From assembly GCA_025056155.1 (NCBI GenBank), contig JANWWL010000009.1:62001-126000 (forward strand): 64,000 nt of DNA. Direction: 5' to 3'. Source of the DNA: Sphingomonadaceae bacterium (lineage in GTDB: Bacteria; Pseudomonadota; Alphaproteobacteria; Sphingomonadales; Sphingomonadaceae). Shown piece after piece: positions 16,722 to 24,618 of the stretch. Under the pieces are notes generated by a model, which was given only the letters and a program-made list of their open reading frames with translations, made no database searches and was not told where the DNA came from. The translations under genes and the position numbers were made by a program. How positions within the stretch are numbered: position 1 is the stretch's first letter; the number at the start of each line of letters is the position of its first letter.

Positions 16722-17122
16722 GCGAACTCGTTCGAGTGCGGGGCTACGTGAGCTTGTTCGACACCCCCGACCGGGCCGGCGACATCGTGCGGCGGGGCGC
16801 CTTCGCCGTGGTGCCCAACCCGCTGCCCCTGTTGTGGCAGCACGATCTGGAGCGGCCCATCGGCCGAGTGCTGAGCCTGGTGGAGGATGCCCGCGGCCTG
16901 AGGATGGAAGCCGGGATCGCGCCCGACTGCCGGGACGGCCGGGACGCCCTGACCCTCATGCGGTCGGGCGCCGTGACGGGTCTGTCGTTTGGGTACCGGG
17001 TGAAGCGGGCGCGCGCAACACCCGGAGGCGGGCGCGAGCTGCTGCGGCTCGAGCTTCTCGAGTGCTCGGTGGTGACCCTGCCGATGCACCAGGACGCGCG
17101 GATCACCGGGATCCAGGGCTGA
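16718..17122 (+). CDS. HK97-family prohead protease (GTA g4 homologue)
   Basis: This 134-residue serine protease matures the capsid by cutting the N-terminal scaffold part of the major capsid protein. It shows VRGYVSLFDTPDRAGDIVRRGAF at the start, LLWQHDLERPIGR with the catalytic histidine near residue 42, and AVTGLSFGYRVKRA with the serine near residue 92. The start is TTG at 16718, overlapping the portal stop (TTGA), with GGGAGG upstream. Length fits GTA proteases, which are shorter than phage HK97 gp4. Confidence 0.9.
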   Translation: MSELVRVRGYVSLFDTPDRAGDIVRRGAFAVVPNPLPLLWQHDLERPIGRVLSLVEDARGLRMEAGIAPDCRDGRDALTLMRSGAVTGLSFGYRVKRARATPGGGRELLRLELLECSVVTLPMHQDARITGIQG

Positions 17123-17157
17123 AGGATCCCGCACGAGGAATGGATTGGAGACGCTGC

Positions 17158-18306
17158 ATGGTCGAATATGAAACGAAAGCCGAGGTCCTCGAGCCGCCGG
17201 CCGTCGCCCCGGTTACGGTGGAACGGGAGGCCGATGCGCCTCCGCTCGCTGCGGAGGTGCGGGCGCTGAAGGGCGAAGTGGCCGCGTTGCGGGAGCGCGT
17301 GGTGTCGGCCGGCCGCCCGGCGATCGGCTCTGACGCTCGTCCCGGCGGCGGCGAATTCACCGAACGCTACCTGCGCAAGGGGCTCGATTGGGGCATCGAG
17401 ACGAAGCGGTTCACCGTCTCGACCTCCTCGGAGGGTGGCTTCGCGGTGCCGCGGGAGATCGACGACATGATCGAGACGACGCTGAAGTCGATCTCTCCCA
17501 TCCGCCAGATCGCGAACGTGGTGAAGGTGGGCTCGAGCCAGTATCGCAAGCTCGTGGCCGTCGGGGGCTTCGCGAGCGGCTGGGTGGCCGAGACCGCCGG
17601 ACGGCCCGAGACGGCCACGCCGCCCTTCGTGGAAGTGGCGCCCCCGATGGGCGAGCTCTACGCCAATCCCGCGGCGACCCAGGCGCTTCTGGACGATGCG
17701 ATGTTCGACGTGGAGAGCTGGCTTGCGCAAGAGATCGCCATCGAGTTCGCGCGGGCCGAGGGGGTGGCGTTCGTGACCGGCACCGGCACCGACCAGCCGC
17801 GAGGCTTCCTGAACTATCCCGTGGCGGCCACCGGCGATTCCACGCGCCCCTTCGGGACGTTGCAGTATGTGCCCTCGGGCGCGGCGGGGGCCTTCGGCGC
17901 GAACCCGGCCGACCGGTTGATCGACCTGGTGCACGCGCTGCGCGCACCCTATCGGCAGGGGGCGGTGTGGGTCATGAATTCGAACACGCTGGCCACGATC
18001 CGCAAGTTCAAGGACTCGACCGGGAACTTCATCTGGCAGCCCGGCCTGGGCGCCGGCGCGGCGGCCACGCTGCTCGGCTATCCCGTGGTGGAAGCGGACG
18101 CGATGCCGGACATCGCGGCCAACTCGCTCTCGATCGCCTTCGGTCAATTCCGCTCGGGCTACACGATCACGGAACGCGGGGGGACGACGATCCTGAGGGC
18201 CCCTTACTCGAACAAGCCGTTCGTTCACTTCTACGCGACGCGGCGCGTGGGGGGGGCGGTGGTGAACAGCGAAGCCATCAAGCTGATGCGGTTCTCGGCC
18301 AACTGA
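17158..18306 (+). CDS. Major capsid protein, HK97 fold (GTA g5 homologue)
   Basis: This 382-residue protein forms the head. An N-terminal helical scaffold (about residues 1-70, with EVRALKGEVAALRERV) is expected to be removed by the protease. The body has VSTSSEGGFAVPREIDDMI, GGFASGWVAETAGRPET, PPMGELYANPAATQALLDD and a C-terminal FYATRRVGGAVVNSEAIKLM, typical of HK97-family capsids including RcGTA. The start is ATG 17158 with GGAG 7 nt upstream; ATG 17140 is possible. It is intact and followed by a strong hairpin. Confidence 0.93.
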   Translation: MVEYETKAEVLEPPAVAPVTVEREADAPPLAAEVRALKGEVAALRERVVSAGRPAIGSDARPGGGEFTERYLRKGLDWGIETKRFTVSTSSEGGFAVPREIDDMIETTLKSISPIRQIANVVKVGSSQYRKLVAVGGFASGWVAETAGRPETATPPFVEVAPPMGELYANPAATQALLDDAMFDVESWLAQEIAIEFARAEGVAFVTGTGTDQPRGFLNYPVAATGDSTRPFGTLQYVPSGAAGAFGANPADRLIDLVHALRAPYRQGAVWVMNSNTLATIRKFKDSTGNFIWQPGLGAGAAATLLGYPVVEADAMPDIAANSLSIAFGQFRSGYTITERGGTTILRAPYSNKPFVHFYATRRVGGAVVNSEAIKLMRFSAN

Positions 18307-18318
18307 GGACGCAATCGG

Positions 18319-18345
18319 GCGCCCGCCGGGCTCGCCGGCGGGCGC
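18319..18345 (+). terminator. Strong hairpin after the capsid gene (attenuator)
   Basis: A perfect 11-bp stem (GCGCCCGCCGG / CCGGCGGGCGC) with a 5-nt loop lies 13 bp after the capsid stop. No T-run follows. It could act as a partial terminator or as an mRNA end that keeps capsid message in excess over the downstream tail genes. Confidence 0.6.
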
Positions 18346-18369
18346 GAGCCCCCTCGAGCGGAGAGCGGC

Positions 18370-21144
18370 ATGGCGGTGCAGTCCGCACGCGTCCTGGCGG
18401 ACGGCTGGACCCTGGAGGTGCGCGGGGTCTGGCCGGCGTCGGTGCGGGATGACTTTCAGCTGTTCGACACGCCGGATCAGGCGCTTCACGCCTGGGACGA
18501 GACCACCGCCCGGGTGAGGCTGACGGTGACGTCGCAGGGGTACGAGCGCCAGGGCGCCATGGCCGTCGGGCCCCTGCCGCGCCGCCGGGTGGTGGTCGCC
18601 CACGACGTGCGCCCGGAGCCGTTTCGCATCTGGCCCCAGCAGCCGGCGGGCCCCGTGACCGGGGCCAACAAGGGCTGGCCGCTGCCGCGGTCTACCGAAC
18701 GCCCGCTGGGCGAAGTGGACCATGGCGACGGCACGCGGACCATCCGGCTGATGCTCCACAAGCCGGTGGCCCCGGGGGATGCCTTCACCTTGGAGTTTCG
18801 ACCCGGCTGGCGTGCGGGGTTGGGAGCGCAAAGCCTGTCGGAGACGGCCTGCGTCAACGACAGCGCCACGCCGATCGAGCCGCCCGCCGCGCGCTGGATC
18901 ACGATGCCGTACGAAGCCGTGCGGGACACGACCCGCAAGCGCATCGACCTGCTGGCGGCCCATGGGCTGCCCGAGGGTCGCCTGGGGGTGGCGGGTGTGC
19001 GCCTGTGCGCGACGGACGGCGCGACCAAGCTGTTCGCTTGGGCCGAGCCGGGCTGGTCGGAAGCCTACGGCGACCGGGTGCGCTGCTGGACGGTGGAGAT
19101 GGACTGGACGGGCCTGAACCCGGGGCCGGTGGCCGTCCATTGGAGCGTGTTCCCCTGGGTGGGGCCCGCCCGCCATTCCTCGGGCGGGGATCCGGCCGAG
19201 CTGCCGGCAAGCACGCTGCATCCGGGCGAGGCGGCCATCGATGTGGGCTTGGACCTGCGGGCGGAGAACCCGCTGGTGTTCGGCTACGACCCGGCGGGCA
19301 CGCTCTACGGCTATACGACGACCGCCAGCCATCCCGAGTGGCCGGCGACCGCGTTCAAGTACGTGGCGATCCCAGTGGACCCGGCCGGCCTGGTGGCGAC
19401 GAACCCGGCGAGCGCTCAACAGGCGGAACTGTGCCTCGGGCTGGGGCAGACACCCCAAGCGGCGGAAGCCGCCGCCCGCGGCCTGCCCCCGTCGCGGCGG
19501 CCGGCCAATACCGTGGTGGCCATGCACGTCATCCGCCAGCTCGGGCGGTCGTTGCCGGCGGCCAACGGCCGCGGCCCTCGCAGCAACGTGGGCGACGGGA
19601 TCGAGATCCTGCTGGCCGACGGGTTGCACATCGCGGGAACGGCGGCGGCACCGTCGGGCATGGGAATCGGCGAAGTCTACACGGTCTGGCGCGGGTCCTC
19701 GCCGGCCGCCTGCGAGCTGAGGACGCCGGCTTCGGGCACGGGATCGGCCCACTATGCCGGGCGGCGGCGGCTCATGGACTTGAGCGTAATCCTGAACGCG
19801 ACGGCCCTGCTGCCGGGCGCCACCCAATACGGCCAGTTGGTGCGTTGCCGGGTGGGCCGAGTGGCGGGCTCGACCTACACCAACCTCTCGTCGCACCAGG
19901 CCCCCGCCAACCGCGCCCGCCTGTCGTTCGCGGCCTGCGACCTGGAGCCCGGGCCCCGCTACGACAATCTGAACGGCAACAGCCTGCTCATGCGGTCGTG
20001 CCGATTACGAAGCTCGGCGGCCGCGGTGGTTGCGGTGAACAATGAGACCGCACCGGTGCCGTCGAACCAGGTGTCGTTGCAGACCAGCATCGCCTCGGCC
20101 TCGGACCCAGCGTGCTGGGCCGACCATTTCCGTTGGGGCAATCGGATCATGGGGCGGGACGGTGCCGGCGCGGCGGCGATGAGCACACCCGCCGTGGAGG
20201 TGAATGGCCGGCAGCGCACCGAACGGCTGGTGATCGTGAACAACCTTATCGAATACATGTCGGGGACGGGAACCTTCGCCATTCGGATGGGCGAATTGCA
20301 GACCGTGCCGCAGGACGTGATCGGCCTGGTGTTCGAGGGGAACACGATCGTCGGCAACCGCATCAACTGGATGTACGGCAACATGGTGCCCGGCACCATC
20401 GCCCAGGCCCAGGACCCGGCCTTCTCGATGGTCTACCGGCAGTGCCGGGCGGCCAACAACGTGTTGGACCGTTGGCCCATCAAGGGCGATTGCTTCGCGT
20501 CGCAGGAGGCCGACACCCTGCGGGCGGCAGCCTTCCCAGGCGAGACGGCGCCCGCGCGCGCCTACCTGGGGCAGGCCTGGCAGCAGTGGCAGGCGCACTT
20601 CGGCTTCATGATGGAAGCGAACGCCAGTGCGCACCGCGAGACGGGGATTTCGACCCTGTTCCCCCACATGCCCGAGAACCGCGGCCTGCGGCATCACACG
20701 CCGCCGACGTCGGAGGCCACGGCCAACACGAACTGGCATGCCTTCGTGGACGACCGTTGCCGGTACACCACGGGACAGGGCTTCGGCGACTATCGGCCGA
20801 CCGGCGCCACGCCGTGGCGGCGGATCGCCCGCTCGGCCCAGATCGATGCCGGCATCGACGGAGTGCTGCGGGGCGAGACGTTTCCGGCCGGAGCGCTGGC
20901 CGGGATCGTGGGCGAAAGTGCAACCGTCGGCGGCGCCCAGGCTTGGCATGGACTGCGTTCGGGCGAGCCTGGGCTGGTGGCGAGCCCGCCGGTGGCGAAC
21001 GTGGGGGCGGCACGTGCGGTGCATGCCTTGAGGTCGAGCGCGGCCGGGCTGTCGCCGGCGGCCCCGGCGGGACCCGGCATCGGCCTGGTGCGCCGGCGGC
21101 GGGTGGGCGCGGAAGGGAGGCGGCGTCGGGCCGGTGCCGGCTAA
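18370..21144 (+). CDS. Large structural protein of probable beta-helix type inserted in the head module
   Basis: I do not recognise this 924-residue protein by family. It has no membrane segment or signal peptide. Residues about 1-330 look beta-rich (MAVQSARVLADGWTLEVRG, VGLDLRAENPLVFGYD). Residues about 390-720 show repeated short strands with asparagines (YDNLNGNSLLMRSCRL, VIVNNLIEYMSGTGTFAIRM, GLVFEGNTIVGNRINW), the look of a right-handed parallel beta-helix as in phage spikes. The C-terminus is Ala/Gly-rich. It lies between capsid and head-tail adaptor, a place with no counterpart in RcGTA. A head fibre or spike that binds cell-surface glycans is a reasonable guess only. Confidence 0.6.
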   Translation: MAVQSARVLADGWTLEVRGVWPASVRDDFQLFDTPDQALHAWDETTARVRLTVTSQGYERQGAMAVGPLPRRRVVVAHDVRPEPFRIWPQQPAGPVTGANKGWPLPRSTERPLGEVDHGDGTRTIRLMLHKPVAPGDAFTLEFRPGWRAGLGAQSLSETACVNDSATPIEPPAARWITMPYEAVRDTTRKRIDLLAAHGLPEGRLGVAGVRLCATDGATKLFAWAEPGWSEAYGDRVRCWTVEMDWTGLNPGPVAVHWSVFPWVGPARHSSGGDPAELPASTLHPGEAAIDVGLDLRAENPLVFGYDPAGTLYGYTTTASHPEWPATAFKYVAIPVDPAGLVATNPASAQQAELCLGLGQTPQAAEAAARGLPPSRRPANTVVAMHVIRQLGRSLPAANGRGPRSNVGDGIEILLADGLHIAGTAAAPSGMGIGEVYTVWRGSSPAACELRTPASGTGSAHYAGRRRLMDLSVILNATALLPGATQYGQLVRCRVGRVAGSTYTNLSSHQAPANRARLSFAACDLEPGPRYDNLNGNSLLMRSCRLRSSAAAVVAVNNETAPVPSNQVSLQTSIASASDPACWADHFRWGNRIMGRDGAGAAAMSTPAVEVNGRQRTERLVIVNNLIEYMSGTGTFAIRMGELQTVPQDVIGLVFEGNTIVGNRINWMYGNMVPGTIAQAQDPAFSMVYRQCRAANNVLDRWPIKGDCFASQEADTLRAAAFPGETAPARAYLGQAWQQWQAHFGFMMEANASAHRETGISTLFPHMPENRGLRHHTPPTSEATANTNWHAFVDDRCRYTTGQGFGDYRPTGATPWRRIARSAQIDAGIDGVLRGETFPAGALAGIVGESATVGGAQAWHGLRSGEPGLVASPPVANVGAARAVHALRSSAAGLSPAAPAGPGIGLVRRRRVGAEGRRRRAGAG

Positions 21145-21181
21145 GCACGGGCCGACCCCCTGGGACATCGGGAGACATGAC

Positions 21182-21550
21182 GTGGCCAAGTGGGTTTCGG
21201 CGACCGTCCTCGACGGCGCCTTGTCGGTCATCGCGAGCGCCACGCGCATGGTGGCGCTGGCCGGGCAGCCTTCAAACTTCGCCGAAGCGCAGGCGGGCCG
21301 GCTGGCCGAAGCCGTCTTGGCGCCCGGCGAGTTCACCAACGGGCCTGGTGAGACGTCCGGCCGGCGCATCGCGGTGCCGGCCAAGACCGGCGTGCCGGTG
21401 CTGGCGAGCGGGACGGCGGACCACGTGGCGTTGCTGGACCCTGGGCAGTCGCGACTGCTCTACGTCACCACCTGCCCGCCGCAATCACTGGTGGCCGGAG
21501 GCACGGTGAACTTCGCCTCCTGGTCCATCGAGATCGGCGACCCGGTGTGA
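21182..21550 (+). CDS. Small phage-type structural protein (head region)
   Basis: This 122-residue protein resembles a conserved protein of alphaproteobacterial siphophages found just after the capsid gene. It shows DGALSVIASATRMVALAGQ, GETSGRRIAVPA and GTADHVALLDPGQSRLLYV. It is rich in beta-strand and has no cysteine-based motif. The role is unknown; decoration or fibre attachment is plausible from position. The GTG at 21182 is chosen because GGGAG lies 8 nt upstream and homology begins there; upstream codons overlap the preceding gene. Confidence 0.65.
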   Translation: MAKWVSATVLDGALSVIASATRMVALAGQPSNFAEAQAGRLAEAVLAPGEFTNGPGETSGRRIAVPAKTGVPVLASGTADHVALLDPGQSRLLYVTTCPPQSLVAGGTVNFASWSIEIGDPV

Positions 21551-21578
21551 AACGGTTGGGGGCGTCTGGAGATCGGGC

Positions 21579-21854
21579 ATGTTCCTGAAAGACCCTGCCG
21601 CCCGCCTCGACTACGGTATCGACTGGTCGGAACAGTTACCGACTGGTGTCGCGATCGTCGCCAGTTCCTGGGCGGTCGATCCGGACGAGCCGGGCGGGGT
21701 CCGAGTCGTGGCCCATCGCCGGGAAGGTGCGACCTGTGTCGCCTGGCTCGAGGGCGGAACCGCGGGCCGTGCCTATCGCGTCGTCAACCGAGTCGAGCTG
21801 TCGGATGGGGCGGTCGACGAGCGCAGTCTCGTCGTGCGGGTGGAGCAACGGTGA
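21579..21854 (+). CDS. Phage fibre/tail adaptor-like small protein
   Basis: This 91-residue protein has a single Ig-like beta sandwich pattern: FLKDPAARLDYGIDWSEQLP then GTAGRAYRVVNRVELSDG and RSLVVRVEQR. Related small proteins in siphophages are sometimes labelled fibre-tail adaptor proteins. Its stop overlaps the start of the head-tail adaptor gene (GTGATG). With the two preceding genes it forms a block absent from RcGTA. Confidence 0.6.
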   Translation: MFLKDPAARLDYGIDWSEQLPTGVAIVASSWAVDPDEPGGVRVVAHRREGATCVAWLEGGTAGRAYRVVNRVELSDGAVDERSLVVRVEQR

Positions 21855-22405
21855 TGAATGTCGGTTCGAGCGCTCCCGACCTCGTGTCCGTCGACGAGCT
21901 CAAGGCCTACCTGCGCATCGAGACGGATGCGGAGGACGCCTTGCTGGCGGGACTGATCCGGACGGCTTCGGCCACGGTCGAAGCCTGGTGCGGGCAGCTC
22001 TTGGTGACCCAAGAGCGGGTGGACGAAGGGATCACTGCGGACGGCGTCCTGCCGCTCTCGGGCAACCCCGTGCGACGCGTGGAGACGGTCGCCCGGCAGG
22101 AGGCGGACGGCAGTTGGATCGACCTGCCGCCCGAGGCGTGGACGGTGGAAATGGACGGCTGGGGTCGAGCGCACGTGCGAGTTGGGCCCGGGGGTTCTCC
22201 GAAGCGGCTGCGGTGCCGGTACCGGGCGGGGATGGCCGAGACCTGGAACGCCGTGCCCGAGCCGTTGCGCCAGGCCGTGATCCGGGCCGCAGCCCACGCC
22301 TTCACCCATCGGGACGGCGCGGAAGATGCCGGCATTCCGGCGGCCGTCCGCCAGCTGGTGGCCCCGTTCCGTGTGATGAGGGCAGGCGGAGGCTTCGCCG
22401 CATGA
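21854..22405 (+). CDS. Head-tail adaptor (GTA g6 homologue)
   Basis: This 183-residue helical protein fits the gp6-like head-tail connector family: SVDELKAYLRIETDAEDALLAGLIRTA near the N-terminus and AETWNAVPEPLRQAVIRAAAHAF in the last third. It sits below the portal and links head to tail. The start is ATG 21854 (a GTG just before is an alternative). It overlaps the next gene by 4 nt. Confidence 0.88.
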   Translation: MNVGSSAPDLVSVDELKAYLRIETDAEDALLAGLIRTASATVEAWCGQLLVTQERVDEGITADGVLPLSGNPVRRVETVARQEADGSWIDLPPEAWTVEMDGWGRAHVRVGPGGSPKRLRCRYRAGMAETWNAVPEPLRQAVIRAAAHAFTHRDGAEDAGIPAAVRQLVAPFRVMRAGGGFAA

Positions 22406-22737
22406 CGGCGGCCCTTGCCGGACGCTTGCGTCAGCGGATCCGGATCGAGGAGCCCTTGGTGGAGCCCGACAGCTCGGGCGGGCCCGGCAACCGGTGGCGG
22501 AAGTTGGGAGACTGGTGGGCCGAGGTCCGGCCGGTGGAAGGCCTGGCCCAGTCCACGGTGACGGGTGACACCCGCGTCACGGCGCGCCGCTGGCGTGTGC
22601 TGGCGCGGGCTGGAATGCCGGCCCGCCTGGGTCTGCGGTTGCTTTGGCGGGGCCTGGATCTCAGGGTCGTGGGCGTCGAACTCGATCCGGCCGAGCCGGA
22701 TCGCATCCTCGTGATCGCCGAGGAATTCGGAAGCTGA
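22402..22737 (+). CDS. Head closure / stopper protein (GTA g7 homologue)
   Basis: This 111-residue protein fits the phage head-tail joining family. It opens AGLRQRIRIEEP-like (LAGRLRQRIRIEEPLVEPD), then NRWRKLGDWWAEVRPVEG, and ends ILVIAEE. It plugs the DNA exit channel below the adaptor. The ATG overlaps the upstream stop. Confidence 0.87.
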   Translation: MTAALAGRLRQRIRIEEPLVEPDSSGGPGNRWRKLGDWWAEVRPVEGLAQSTVTGDTRVTARRWRVLARAGMPARLGLRLLWRGLDLRVVGVELDPAEPDRILVIAEEFGS

Positions 22738-22747
22738 GGAGCGGCCG

Positions 22748-23149
22748 ATGGAGGAAAGCCTCGCGCTGCAGCGTCTGGTCGTTCAGACGCTGCGGCAAAG
22801 TCCGGCTCTCGCGGCGGCCGGCGTGGCGGTGCACGATGGACCACCGGCGGATGCCAAGCCGCCCTTTGTCGCCTTGGGGCCCGACAGCTTCGTTTCTTGG
22901 TCGTGGAAGGGCGGCGGCGGCATCGAGCACCGCCTGGTGCTGACCGCCTGGGTGGGTCGGGACGGTTTGGCGAGTGCGAAGGCCCTGGTGGCGGACGTCG
23001 TGAAGGCCGTGCTGGCGATGCCGCGCCATGAGGCGGGCCTGAAAATCGTGACGCTGCGCTTCGTGCGCGGGCTGGTGAAACGCGACCCGCGCCGGTGGAC
23101 CGAAGGACGGATGGAATTCCTGGCACGGACGGTGCGGGAGGACGACTGA
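22748..23149 (+). CDS. Tail terminator, DUF3168 (GTA g8 homologue)
   Basis: This 133-residue protein matches DUF3168. It starts SLALQRLVVQTLRQSPAL, has PPFVALGPDSFVSWSWKGGGGIEHRL in the middle, and ends TEGRMEFLARTVREDD. It forms the ring that ends the tail tube and docks to the head. Its stop overlaps the next start (TGATG). Confidence 0.87.
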   Translation: MEESLALQRLVVQTLRQSPALAAAGVAVHDGPPADAKPPFVALGPDSFVSWSWKGGGGIEHRLVLTAWVGRDGLASAKALVADVVKAVLAMPRHEAGLKIVTLRFVRGLVKRDPRRWTEGRMEFLARTVREDD

Positions 23150-23556
23150 TGCCGGTGGAAAGTGGAGCCGCGTTTCTCTTGAAGCTTTCCGATGGTGGCT
23201 CGCCCGAGACGTTCCGAACCCTCGCGGGGCTGAGGACCACGCAGGTCCAGATCAACGCGCAACCCGTGGTGGTGACCCACAAGGGTTCCGGCGGTTGGCG
23301 CGAGCTCTTGGGGGGGGCGGGGGTGCGGTCCGTCTCGATCTCGGGGGCTGGTGTGTTCACGGGCTCGGCCGCGGAAATGCAGCTCAAGGCCCGGGCGCTG
23401 GCGGGCGCCCTCGACCGCTTCGAGGTGACCTTCGAGGGTGGGGAGCGGCTGCGGGGACGCTTCCTGGTGACCCGCCTGGACTATGCGGGCGACTTCAACG
23501 GCGAGCGCACCTACGCGCTGACGCTCGAGAGCTCAGGGCCCGTGGAGGCGCTGTGA
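23149..23556 (+). CDS. Major tail tube protein (GTA g9 homologue)
   Basis: This 135-residue protein matches the phage major tail protein family used by GTAs. It shows GAAFLLKLSDGG, FRTLAGLRTTQVQINAQPVVVTHKGSGGW and GDFNGERTYALTLESSGPVEA. It polymerises into the tail tube around the tape measure. Start ATG 23149. Confidence 0.9.
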   Translation: MPVESGAAFLLKLSDGGSPETFRTLAGLRTTQVQINAQPVVVTHKGSGGWRELLGGAGVRSVSISGAGVFTGSAAEMQLKARALAGALDRFEVTFEGGERLRGRFLVTRLDYAGDFNGERTYALTLESSGPVEAL

Positions 23557-23876
23557 GGCTGTCGCCTTGGGGTGGGCGACCCGTCAATCCTCTTCGGGGT
23601 GAGGTCGCCCTCGACCTGCCGGGTGGTGTCGTGCGCTTGCGTCCGACCTTCGCCGCCTTGGTGGCGGCGGAGGAGGAACTGGGGCCTCTCGTCCGCCTGG
23701 TGGAGCGGGCCGGGAACGGCGAAATCCGACTGGGCGAGATCGCTGCCCTCTTCTGGCATTGTGCGGAGACGGCCGAGCCGCGACCAGAATTCGAAGCCCG
23801 CCTGGCCCGGGCGGGTCTGAAGGCCCTCTATCCACGCTTCCGAGCGCTTTTGTTGCGTATCTTCGAGGGAAGCTGA
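23553..23876 (+). CDS. GTA gp10 family tail assembly protein
   Basis: This 107-residue protein fits the GTA-gp10 / tail assembly chaperone family: NPLRGEVALDLPGGVVRLRPTFAALVAAEEELGPL and a helical end. The GTG start at 23553 overlaps the gp9 stop (GTGA). Its TGA stop at 23874-23876 is followed in the same frame by gp10.1 coding sequence, which is unusual. Confidence 0.85.
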   Translation: MRLSPWGGRPVNPLRGEVALDLPGGVVRLRPTFAALVAAEEELGPLVRLVERAGNGEIRLGEIAALFWHCAETAEPRPEFEARLARAGLKALYPRFRALLLRIFEGS

Positions 23877-23877
23877 G

Positions 23878-24074
23878 ATGGCGCCGACTTCCGCAGCTTT
23901 GCGCGGCGTGCCGCGCGAATCGCCACCGGAATTCTCGGCTGGTCGCCGGAGCAATTCTGGCGCGCGACGGTGGGGCAGTTCCTGTTGGCCGTGGAAGGTC
24001 GCCTTGGATCGACGCCCGAGGCCGGGGACCGTGCGCTGCTCGAGCGGCTGATGCGGGAGTTTCCCGATGGATGA
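23878..24074 (+). pseudogene. GTA gp10.1 / tail assembly chaperone, start-region frameshift
   Basis: After the gp10 stop, the same frame continues as a clear gp10.1 protein of about 65 residues. It shows FRSFARRAARIATGILGWSPEQFWRATVG-like text, here split as ATGILGWSPEQFWRAT, and LLERLMREFPDG before the stop at 24072-24074. That frame has no ATG, GTG or TTG before the GTG at codon 34. An ATG at 23878 is in the wrong frame by one base; one extra G after it would restore a normal start. So this is either a 1-nt deletion or a gp10 read-through arrangement. Confidence 0.65.
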
Positions 24075-24618
24075 TGCGTTCGACCGTATGGTGCTCGACA
24101 TCCGCGTGGAGACCGAGGAGTTCGCCCGTGACGTGGCCACGCTGCGGGCCACGCTGGAGGAGTCGCTGGGCGCCGGGGCCGCGGTGGCCGCGCGCGGCAT
24201 CGAAACGGCCCTGTCGCGAGCGGTGCGGTCGGGCAAGCTCGAGCTCGAGGATCTGGGGCGGGTGGCAGCCCGTGTGCTGGGCGAAGTGGCGGCCGCCGCC
24301 TTGCACCTGGGTCAAGGCCCGGCAGGTGGCGGCCTGGTGGCAGGCCTGATGAGCGGCGCGGTAGGGATGCCAGGCCGGGCGACGGGCGGCCCCGTCGCGC
24401 CCGGCCGGGCCTATCTGGTGGGAGAGCGCGGACCGGAACTCTTCATTCCCACGACCAGTGGGCGGATCGACAACGCGGCAGGGCGAGGATCGCCAGTCGT
24501 GCATCTGACCGTGAACCTCGCCGGATCGGAGGCCCTGCCCAGCCCGGATATGCTGGCCACGACCGGCCGGCAGCTTGCGCGACGCCTGCATCGGTCGCTG
24601 GCGGCACTCGAGGTTTGA
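24067..24618 (+). CDS. Tape measure protein, very short (GTA g11 homologue)
   Basis: This 183-residue protein has an N-terminal helical part (TEEFARDVATLRATLEESLG) and the phage-tail tape-measure C-terminal signature ATGGPVAPGRAYLVGERGPELF near residue 104. Phage tape measures are often over 700 residues. GTA ones are about 200, which fits a GTA-size short tail. The ATG overlaps the gp10.1 end, and the stop overlaps the gp12 start. Confidence 0.88.
   Translation: MDDAFDRMVLDIRVETEEFARDVATLRATLEESLGAGAAVAARGIETALSRAVRSGKLELEDLGRVAARVLGEVAAAALHLGQGPAGGGLVAGLMSGAVGMPGRATGGPVAPGRAYLVGERGPELFIPTTSGRIDNAAGRGSPVVHLTVNLAGSEALPSPDMLATTGRQLARRLHRSLAALEV

Noticed and set aside
16744-19896. 1050-residue open frame on the minus strand through protease, capsid and the 924-residue gene
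   Set aside because: It is antisense to genes with clear homology, and its Arg/Ala/Gly/His-rich text is typical of shadow frames in GC-rich DNA.
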